From: Thermoleophilaceae bacterium
GTDB taxonomy: Bacteria; Actinomycetota; Thermoleophilia; Solirubrobacterales; Thermoleophilaceae
Length of the DNA: 11,556 nucleotides
Assembly: GCA_013812065.1 (NCBI GenBank)
Contig: JACCUC010000278.1
Coordinates: 1-11,556, forward strand
Reading direction: 5' to 3'
Part shown: piece by piece, positions 6,310-11,556 of the stretch
How the letters are laid out: each line of letters begins with the position of its first letter
Numbering within the stretch: the stretch's first letter is position 1
Notes under the pieces: generated by a model
Told to the model about the DNA's origin: nothing
Database searches by the model: none
What the model saw: only the letters and a program-made list of their open reading frames with translations
Made by a program: the position numbers and the translations under genes

Positions 6310-7313
6310 CCGACTCAGAACGCCCGGACGACCCGCGCGAGGGGGAGGAGCGGGAAGCCCCCGACGGCGTCGAGCCGGAAGCTGAGGGCACCGAGGCGAC
6401 GCCCGAGCCCACCGAGCCCGGACCGCAGGACGCCGAGGCGGGCGCAGAGTCCGCCGGCGAAGCTCCCGAGACCGCCGAGCCGGCGGCGGAAGGCGACGAG
6501 ACCACCACCGAGTCCGTCGAGGTCTGGGAGCCCGAGCGCCCGGAGTCGGCGGTGCCCGACCAGGCTCCCGAGCCCCTCCCCGTCGAGGCTCCCGAGGATG
6601 TGGCCGCCCCGGATGCTCCGGCCGCGCCGCCCGAGCCCGAGGCGCCCGAGCGCCCCGAGCGAGCCCGAGCCGAGCACCGCCGTGACCTCCCGGAGGATCC
6701 CACGGCGGGCGAGGAGGCCATACCCGGCGCCCATCTCGAGCCCGATCTCGTCCTCGAAGAGGAGCAGCAGACCGCCGAGCCCGACTTCTCCCGCTACGCC
6801 GACCTCGATCCGGAGGCCGAGCTCGACGCCGAGGCGGCGGAAGCGGGCGACCCCGAGGCCGCCGCCGAGCCGACCGACCGCGAGGAGCCGGCGCCCGCTC
6901 CGCGGTCGGCGCTCGACCTCGCCGCCGGTGCGCGTTATCGGGCGACGGGCAAGCGCAAGACCGCCGTGGCGCGCGTGATCCTCCGCCCCGGCACCGGGAC
7001 CTATACCGTCAACGGCCGTCCGCTCGATGCCTTCTTCCCGCGCGCGACGCTCCAGCTCGCCGCGCGCCAGCCGCTCCAGACCGCGGGCTACGAGGCGCGG
7101 ATGGACGTCGTCGCGCGGATCCACGGCGGGGGGGTGTCCGCGCAGGCCGGAGCGCTGCGCCACGGCGTCGCCCGAGCGCTCGTCGAGGCGGACCCGGCGC
7201 TGAGGAGCGAGCTCAAGCGGCACGGCTTCCTGACCCGCGACGCGCGCGCCAAGGAGCGTCGCAAGGCGGGCCTCAAGAAGGCGCGCAAGCGGCCGCAGTT
7301 CTCGAAGCGCTAG
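6306..7313 (+). CDS. rpsI: Small ribosomal subunit protein uS9 with a long acidic N-terminal extension
   Basis: Residues about 211-335 are a complete S9 protein. They include ATGKRKTAVARV, GTYTVNGRPLDAFFP, IHGGGVSAQAGALRHGVARAL, FLTRDARAKERRKAGLKKAR, and the invariant tail QFSKR that reaches the decoding region of the 30S P site. The usual bacterial S9 is about 130 residues; M. tuberculosis S9 has about 150. Here some 205 residues precede the core. By hand I count 65 Asp/Glu against 12 Arg in the first 200 residues, with no Lys or Cys and abundant Pro and Ala, so it is probably disordered. ATG at 6306 overlaps the rplM stop and has GAGG 10 bases upstream. The frame has no ATG, GTG or TTG between Val99 (GTG at 6600) and Val221 inside the core. 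At least about 110 extra residues must therefore be translated if S9 is made from a standard start codon. Confidence 0.95.
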   Translation: MTDSERPDDPREGEEREAPDGVEPEAEGTEATPEPTEPGPQDAEAGAESAGEAPETAEPAAEGDETTTESVEVWEPERPESAVPDQAPEPLPVEAPEDVAAPDAPAAPPEPEAPERPERARAEHRRDLPEDPTAGEEAIPGAHLEPDLVLEEEQQTAEPDFSRYADLDPEAELDAEAAEAGDPEAAAEPTDREEPAPAPRSALDLAAGARYRATGKRKTAVARVILRPGTGTYTVNGRPLDAFFPRATLQLAARQPLQTAGYEARMDVVARIHGGGVSAQAGALRHGVARALVEADPALRSELKRHGFLTRDARAKERRKAGLKKARKRPQFSKR

Positions 7314-7325
7314 CCCGCGTCCGCC

Positions 7326-8714
7326 GTGGTCCCCGCCTCGGTTGGTCCGCCGGCCGCACGGCGCGTCGCCACGCAGCATCCCCCGCGACACCTGTTCGGC
7401 ACCGACGGAGTACGCGGTCCGGTCGGCGAGGTCATCACCCCGGAGCTCGCGCTCGCGCTGGGGCGCGCCGCCGCCGAGGTCGCTCGAACGGCGAACCCGC
7501 GGGTGCTGATCGTCCGCGACACGCGCGAGTCGGGCCCCATGCTGGAGAGCGCGCTCGCCGCGGGGGTCGCCGCAGGCGGAGGTCACGCGCTGCTCGGTGG
7601 GGTGCTTCCGACCCCGGCGTGCTCGCTGCTCGTGCCGCACTTCGGGTTCGATCTCGGAGCGGTCGTCTCCGCTTCGCACAACCCGTACGAGGACAACGGG
7701 ATCAAGTTCTTCGGCGCCGAGGGCGCCAAGCTCTCCGACGACGACGAGGCGCGGGTCGAGGCCGCGCTCGAGACGACCCCCGCATACGTCCCCACGGCGG
7801 CCGGCGGTCACGCGCCCGGCCGCCTCGAGGTCCTGCACGGCGCCGCCGCCGACTATCTGCGTGCCCTCGAGACGCGCTTCGAGAGACTCGATCTGACCGG
7901 ACTCCGGATCCTCCTCGACTGCGCGAACGGCGCAGCCCACCGCGTCGGACCCGAGATCCTCCGGCGCCTCGGGGCCGATGTCGAGGTCGTGGCGGCGGAG
8001 CCCGACGGGCGCAACATCAACGCAGGCTGCGGCTCGACCCATGTCGAGGCGCTGGCCAAGCATGTCGCCCAGGGCGGCTTCGACGCCGGCTTCGCCTTCG
8101 ACGGCGACGCCGACCGCGTCCTCGGCGCCGACCGCACGGGGGCGATCGTCGACGGCGACGAGCTGATCGCCCTTGCGGCGCTCCACCTGCGCGCCGCCGA
8201 ACGGCTCCCCGGGGGCGGCGTCGTGGTCACGGTGATGACCAACTACGGCTTCCACCAGGCCATGGAGTTCGCGGGAATCGAGGTGGTGACCACCCCGGTG
8301 GGCGATCGCCACGTGCTGCTCGAGCTCGAGCGCCGCGGCTGGGTGCTCGGCGGGGAGCAGTCCGGACACATCGTCGACACGAGCTTCGCGGCGTCGGGCG
8401 ACGGCATCGCGGCCGCGCTGCTCGCCCTCGAGGCGCTCGGCGGACGGGATCTCGCCGCCCGCGACGCCATGGAGAAGCTGCCGCAGAGTCTCAGCAACGT
8501 CCGCGTGCGAGACCGCGAGGCGGTAGCCGACGCAGTGGCGGTCTGGGAGGCCGTCGAGCGCGAGGCCGCAGAGCTCGCCGACCGGGGACGCGTCCTCGTG
8601 CGACCGTCGGGCACCGAGCCGATGGTGCGGGTGATGGTCGAGGCGCCCACGGGCGAGGAGTGCGAGGCGACGCTCGCGCGACTCGTCGCGATAGTCGCGC
8701 GCGAGCTGTCCTGA
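7326..8714 (+). CDS. glmM: Phosphoglucosamine mutase
   Basis: GlmM interconverts glucosamine-6-phosphate and glucosamine-1-phosphate on the way to UDP-GlcNAc. The 462-residue product shows every hallmark of the alpha-D-phosphohexomutase family. These are LFGTDGVRG near the N-terminus and SASHNPYEDNGIKFFG with the phosphorylated Ser117. The Mg2+ loop DGDADR lies at 259-264, the sugar-binding GEQSGH at 343-348, and the phosphate-binding RPSGTEP at 426-432. GMs rather than PGM/PMM specificity is favoured by SASHNPYEDNGIKFFG and by linkage to glmS. The GTG at 7326, 12 bases after the rpsI stop, is the only plausible start before the conserved FGTDG. It adds about 20 residues relative to E. coli GlmM and has no visible Shine-Dalgarno, suggesting reinitiation after rpsI. 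The rplM-rpsI-glmM order is conserved in actinobacteria. Confidence 0.96.
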   Translation: MVPASVGPPAARRVATQHPPRHLFGTDGVRGPVGEVITPELALALGRAAAEVARTANPRVLIVRDTRESGPMLESALAAGVAAGGGHALLGGVLPTPACSLLVPHFGFDLGAVVSASHNPYEDNGIKFFGAEGAKLSDDDEARVEAALETTPAYVPTAAGGHAPGRLEVLHGAAADYLRALETRFERLDLTGLRILLDCANGAAHRVGPEILRRLGADVEVVAAEPDGRNINAGCGSTHVEALAKHVAQGGFDAGFAFDGDADRVLGADRTGAIVDGDELIALAALHLRAAERLPGGGVVVTVMTNYGFHQAMEFAGIEVVTTPVGDRHVLLELERRGWVLGGEQSGHIVDTSFAASGDGIAAALLALEALGGRDLAARDAMEKLPQSLSNVRVRDREAVADAVAVWEAVEREAAELADRGRVLVRPSGTEPMVRVMVEAPTGEECEATLARLVAIVARELS

Positions 8715-8763
8715 CTCGCGCCTCGAGCGCGCGCTCCGAGCGAGAAACGCTTCGCCGAGCGAG

Positions 8764-8792
8764 CTGACGCGGGGCCCGTGTCCTGTTAGCAT
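8764..8792 (+). promoter_or_regulatory. Candidate glmS promoter
   Basis: CTGACG (8764-8769) and TAGCAT (8787-8792) each match four of six consensus positions and are separated by exactly 17 bases. TG at 8784-8785 gives an extended -10 (TGT-TAGCAT). Transcription would start near 8799 and leave a leader of about 125 bases before glmS. This is the best-looking promoter in the window. Confidence 0.45.
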
Positions 8793-8820
8793 CTCCGACT
8801 TCGCTCGTCAGAGGGACTTT

Positions 8821-8845
8821 GAAAGCCGCGTCGAAAGCGGCTTTC
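8821..8845 (+). terminator. Terminator-like hairpin in the glmS leader
   Basis: GAAAGCCGC (8821-8829) and GCGGCTTTC (8837-8845) form a perfect 9-bp stem around a 7-base GTCGAAA loop. The A-run and T-run at the stem base resemble a bidirectional intrinsic terminator, although GGCG rather than a T-run follows. It lies between the candidate promoter at 8764-8792 and the glmS start. It could therefore be a glmM terminator, or an attenuator acting on the glmS transcript. Confidence 0.4.
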
Positions 8846-8854
8846 GGCGTTAGA

Positions 8855-8889
8855 GGGGCCAGTCGATCGGGGAGCGAGACAGGCCCCCG
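8855..8889 (+). promoter_or_regulatory. Alternative stems in the glmS leader
   Basis: GGGGCC (8855-8860) can pair with GGCCCC (8882-8887). CGGGG (8868-8872) can instead pair with CCCCG (8885-8889). Both use the same C-run, so the two stems exclude each other. Together with the hairpin at 8821-8845 they make most of the leader foldable. I do not recognise a known riboswitch, and no glmS ribozyme core is evident. GC-rich DNA yields such pairings easily. Confidence 0.25.
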
Positions 8890-8923
8890 TGGAATACCGA
8901 ACGGAGAAGGTCAGGCAGAGACG

Positions 8924-10804
8924 GTGTGCGGCATCGTTGGATACGTCGGCTCTCGGCCCTGCCGCGAGCTCCTGCTGTGCGGGCTCGAGAAGCTCGAGTA
9001 CCGCGGGTACGACTCCGCCGGGTTGAGCCTGGTGGGTGACGATCACGTCGAGCTGGTGCGCGCCGTCGGCAACCTGTCTCACCTGCGTCAAACCCTCGTG
9101 GCCCGAGCCGCCGCCCAGTTCGCGGGCGTAGGAGGGTTCGGATCGGCGCTCGACGCCTCCCCGCCGGAGCCGAGCACCGGCATCGGCCACACCCGCTGGG
9201 CCACGCACGGCGCGGTCACCGAGGACAACGCCCATCCTCACTTCGACACCTCGGGTCAGATCCACGTCGTCGTCAACGGGATCGTCGAGAACCACGCCGG
9301 GCTGCGCCGGCGCCTCGAGGCCGGCGGGGCGAGCTTCACCTCACAGACCGACGCCGAGGTCGTCGCCCACCTCGTGGCGAGCCACTACGACGGCAACCTC
9401 GTCGAGGCCGTGCGCGCCGCCTACGGCGAGCTCGGCGGGCACTTCGCCTTCGTCGCCGCCTGCGCGCTCGAGCCCGAGCTGCTCGTCGCGGCCCGCCGCG
9501 AGTGTCCGCTCGTGGTCGGAGTGGGGGAGGGGGAGCACTTCATCGCGTCGGCGATCTCGGCGTTCCTGCGCGAGACCCGCGAGGTCAAGCTCGTGGAGGA
9601 CGGCGAGATCGTCGCGGTCCGCCCCGACTCCGCTGACTTCCTCGATGCCGCCGGGGTCCCGATCCCGCGTCGGACCGAGCACATCGACTGGAGCGAGGAG
9701 GCCGCCGAGAAGTCCGGCTACGAGACCTTCATGCTCAAGGAGATTCACGAGCAGCCCGCGGCGCTCGCCGAGACCATCGCCGACCGCGTCTGCGGCGACC
9801 GCATCGAGCTCGGCGACATCGGCGTATCCGACGAGGAGCTGCGGACGCTGCGCCGCATCGTCGTCGTGGCCTGCGGAACCTCCTACCACGCGGGGCTCAT
9901 AGGCCGCTACGCGATCGAGGCGTGGGCGCGCGTGCCGGTCGAGATGGACATCGCCTCGGAGTGGCGCTACCGCGACCCGATCGTCGGGCCGGGCGACCTC
10001 GTCGTCGGCATCTCTCAGTCCGGCGAGACCGCCGACACGCTCGCGGCCATGCGCATGGCGCGTGACCGCGGTGCCCGCGTGCTCGCGATCACCAACGTCA
10101 TGGGGAGCCAGGCCACGCGCGACTCCGACGGTGTCGTCTACACGCGGGCCGGGCTCGAGATCGGCGTCGCCGCCACCAAGACCTTCGTCTCGCAGGTCGC
10201 CGTCATGTACCTGATCGGTCTCAAGCTCGCCGAGCTTCGCGGCACGCTCAGCCCCGGCTGCCTCTCAGCCCTCCTGCGCGATCTCGAGAGCCTGCCCGAT
10301 CACGTCGCCACGCTCGTCGAGCAGGCCGACGCGCAGGCGAGCGCGATCGCCGAGCAGTGGCAGGACGCGGGCTTCTTCCTCTACCTCGGTCGCCACATCG
10401 GCCTGCCGGTCGCGCTCGAGGGAGCGCTGAAGCTCAAGGAAGTCTCCTACATCCCCACCGACGCCTACGCGGCCGGGGAGATGAAGCACGGCCCGATCGC
10501 CCTGCTCGACGAGCGCACCCCGGTGGTGTGCGTGGCGACCGACTCGCCGGTGCTCGAGAAGGTGCTCTCGAACGTCGCCGAGGTCAGAGCCCGGGGCGCC
10601 CAGGTGGTGGCGGTGGCGACCGAAGGCGACGCGCGCGTCGCCGAGTACGCCGAGGACGTGCTCTACGTCCCCCGGACCGATTGGCTGCTCCAACCCGCGC
10701 TCGCGATCGTCCCCTTGCAGCTCCTGGCCTACCGCATCGCCCGCGCTCGGGGGCTCAACGTCGACCAACCGCGCAACCTGGCCAAGACCGTCACCGTGGA
10801 GTAG
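8924..10804 (+). CDS. glmS: Glutamine-fructose-6-phosphate aminotransferase (isomerising), GlcN-6-P synthase
   Basis: GlmS makes glucosamine-6-phosphate from fructose-6-phosphate and glutamine, the first committed step to UDP-GlcNAc. The GTG at 8924 is fixed by Cys2, the N-terminal nucleophile of the glutaminase domain (V-CGIVGYVG). An in-frame TTG at 8819 would bury this Cys. A purine-rich GGAGAAGG lies at 8903-8910, a rather long 13 bases upstream. The class II amidotransferase domain (1 to about 240) has YRGYDSAG, GHTRWATHG and NGIVENH. Two SIS domains follow: CGTSYHAG and SQSGETADT in the first, and LKLKEVSYIPTDAYAAGEMKHGP in the second. The C-terminus PRNLAKTVTVE is canonical. The 626 residues exceed the 609 of E. 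coli GlmS, partly through a Gly/Ala/Pro-rich insert around residues 65-84 before GHTRW. The product feeds GlmM upstream; acpS starts 10 bases after it. Confidence 0.98.
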   Translation: MCGIVGYVGSRPCRELLLCGLEKLEYRGYDSAGLSLVGDDHVELVRAVGNLSHLRQTLVARAAAQFAGVGGFGSALDASPPEPSTGIGHTRWATHGAVTEDNAHPHFDTSGQIHVVVNGIVENHAGLRRRLEAGGASFTSQTDAEVVAHLVASHYDGNLVEAVRAAYGELGGHFAFVAACALEPELLVAARRECPLVVGVGEGEHFIASAISAFLRETREVKLVEDGEIVAVRPDSADFLDAAGVPIPRRTEHIDWSEEAAEKSGYETFMLKEIHEQPAALAETIADRVCGDRIELGDIGVSDEELRTLRRIVVVACGTSYHAGLIGRYAIEAWARVPVEMDIASEWRYRDPIVGPGDLVVGISQSGETADTLAAMRMARDRGARVLAITNVMGSQATRDSDGVVYTRAGLEIGVAATKTFVSQVAVMYLIGLKLAELRGTLSPGCLSALLRDLESLPDHVATLVEQADAQASAIAEQWQDAGFFLYLGRHIGLPVALEGALKLKEVSYIPTDAYAAGEMKHGPIALLDERTPVVCVATDSPVLEKVLSNVAEVRARGAQVVAVATEGDARVAEYAEDVLYVPRTDWLLQPALAIVPLQLLAYRIARARGLNVDQPRNLAKTVTVE

Positions 10805-10814
10805 GTTGCGCTAG

Positions 10815-11213
10815 GTGAGGTCGCGCGCGCAAGGCCTGGGGATCGGTCTCGACCTGCTCGAGGTCGACCGCCTCGAGCGCGCACTCGCCCGCCGGCCTCG
10901 CCTTGCCGACCGCCTCTTCACCCGCGGTGAGCGCGATTACGCCGAGGCGCGTCCCCGTCCCGCCCGGCATCTGGCGGCGCGATTCTGCGCCAAGGAGGCC
11001 GTCGCCAAGGCGCTCGGGATGACGGCGTGGAGCTTCCGCGATGTCGAGGTCGTCGCCAGCGGAGGGCCGCCGCGCGTCCGGCTGTACGGCTCGCTCGCCG
11101 ACCGCGCGCAGGAGCTCGAGGTCGCCCCCGTGGTGTCGCTGACCCATACCCGCACGACCGCCGGGGCGACGGCGCTGTTGCGCCGCGAGCGGCGCGGCTC
11201 CCGCCAGGAGTAA
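10815..11213 (+). CDS. acpS: Holo-[acyl-carrier-protein] synthase
   Basis: AcpS transfers the 4'-phosphopantetheine group from CoA to apo-ACP, switching on fatty-acid synthesis. The 132-residue length is typical. The family signatures are GIGLDLLEVDRLERAL near the N-terminus, with the Mg2+-binding Asp13, and RHLAARFCAKEAVAKALG with Lys60-Glu61. The end of the protein has PPRVRL and VSLTHTRTTAGATALL; family members usually have an S-L-S-H at that point and this one has S-L-T-H. GTG at 10815 begins 10 bases after the glmS stop, with only a weak TAGG upstream. The order glmS-acpS-nnr is also found in Streptomyces, so this is probably one transcript. Confidence 0.95.
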   Translation: MRSRAQGLGIGLDLLEVDRLERALARRPRLADRLFTRGERDYAEARPRPARHLAARFCAKEAVAKALGMTAWSFRDVEVVASGGPPRVRLYGSLADRAQELEVAPVVSLTHTRTTAGATALLRRERRGSRQE

Positions 11214-11224
11214 CCAGCCGGAAA

Positions 11225-11556
11225 GTGGGCCTCCCCGCCTGGCTCGACCCGCTCTTCGACGCCGAGGAGATGGGCGCGGCCGACGCCTTTGCCATCTCGG
11301 AGCGCGGAGTGCCGTCGCTCGAGCTCATGGAGCGGGCAGGGGAGGGGTTGGCCCGGGTCGCCGCCGAGGTCGCGGATGCCCGCGGTAGGACCGGCGCGAT
11401 CCGCGTCGTAATCGGCAAGGGCAACAACGGCGGCGACGGGCTCGTGGCGGCACGGGTCCTGCGCGAAGGCGGGCGTGAGGTCGAGGTGCTCTCGACCACG
11501 GCCCTCGACGAGCTGCGCGGGGACGCCGCCGCCAATCTCGAGCGCCTCCCCGGCGA
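11225..11556 (+). CDS. nnr: NAD(P)H-hydrate epimerase / bifunctional NAD(P)H-hydrate repair enzyme (partial, 3' end outside window)
   Basis: Only the first 110 codons are present. The peptide starts with a helix containing FDAEEMGAADAFAI, then VPSLELMERAGEGLARV, and then the signature VIGKGNNGGDGLVAARVL. These mark the YjeF_N domain, which epimerises damaged NAD(P)HX so it can be repaired. In many bacteria this domain is fused to the ADP-dependent dehydratase (carbohydrate kinase-like) domain. Whether that holds here cannot be seen because the window ends. GTG at 11225 is 11 bases after the acpS stop, with AGGAG at 11206-11210 and GGAAA just before the start. In Streptomyces and Mycobacterium the genes that follow include alr and tsaE. 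Confidence 0.93.
   Translation, partial: MGLPAWLDPLFDAEEMGAADAFAISERGVPSLELMERAGEGLARVAAEVADARGRTGAIRVVIGKGNNGGDGLVAARVLREGGREVEVLSTTALDELRGDAAANLERLPG

Noticed and set aside
8733..8760. Imperfect hairpin after glmM (GCTC/GAGC outer, GAGCG/CGCTT inner stem)
   Set aside because: It has an asymmetric internal loop and no T-run. The hairpin at 8821-8845 is a stronger terminator candidate.
6315..8792. 825-codon open frame on the minus strand opposite rpsI and glmM
   Set aside because: It has no recognisable motif and is fully antisense to conserved genes. Its length reflects the lack of stop codons in high-GC antisense frames.
8819..8923. N-terminal extension of GlmS from a TTG at 8819
   Set aside because: GlmS needs Cys2 exposed at the N-terminus as nucleophile. 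The extension is unconserved and covers the predicted leader hairpin.
8799..8923. glmS ribozyme in the leader
   Set aside because: I could not find the conserved core segments of the ribozyme, and the ribozyme is mainly known from Firmicutes and relatives.
1..11556. Mobile elements, CRISPR, tRNA/rRNA, defence or toxin-antitoxin systems
   Set aside because: I saw no transposase or integrase motif, no regularly spaced repeats, no cloverleaf-like sequence and no small accessory gene pair. Every gene is a core or wall-related one on a single strand.

Overview
The window is about 11.5 kb of very GC-rich DNA. All genes lie on the + strand, packed with 4-nt stop/start overlaps or short gaps. Six of the eleven start codons are GTG (dacA, guaA, glmM, glmS, acpS, nnr). 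The gene content points to a high-GC actinobacterium: a type-2 PyrF tail, a GuaB3-type IMP dehydrogenase beside guaA, and the order rplM-rpsI-glmM-glmS-acpS-nnr. That order is close to the one in Streptomyces and, more loosely, in Mycobacterium. A deep-branching lineage such as Thermoleophilia/Solirubrobacterales is my guess, not something the sequence proves.

Layout. (1) 2-121: the last 39 codons of a probable orotidine-5'-phosphate decarboxylase. (2) 182-2732: three genes joined by 4-nt overlaps. They encode a membrane-anchored LysM protein, a D-alanyl-D-alanine carboxypeptidase with a signal peptide and a C-terminal membrane anchor, and a PfkB-family phosphosugar kinase. (3) 2807-5781: guaB3 and guaA, also overlapping, for IMP to XMP to GMP. 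(4) 5872-7313: ribosomal proteins L13 and S9. The S9 gene carries an in-frame acidic, lysine-free N-terminal extension of about 205 residues. (5) 7326-11213: glmM, glmS and acpS, giving glucosamine-1-phosphate supply for peptidoglycan and the activation of acyl carrier protein. (6) 11225 to the window end: the start of nnr, an NAD(P)H-hydrate epimerase. By synteny, alr and tsaE would be expected further on.

The theme is growth-linked housekeeping: nucleotide supply, ribosomal proteins, cell-wall precursors and wall trimming, acyl-carrier activation and cofactor repair. I see no mobile element, CRISPR array, tRNA, rRNA, toxin-antitoxin or defence module, and no new multi-gene system. The points most worth a second look are the S9 extension, the structured glmS leader with a terminator-like hairpin, and the hairpin that places the Shine-Dalgarno of rplM in its loop. 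The translational coupling of LysM, DacA and PfkB genes is a further one.
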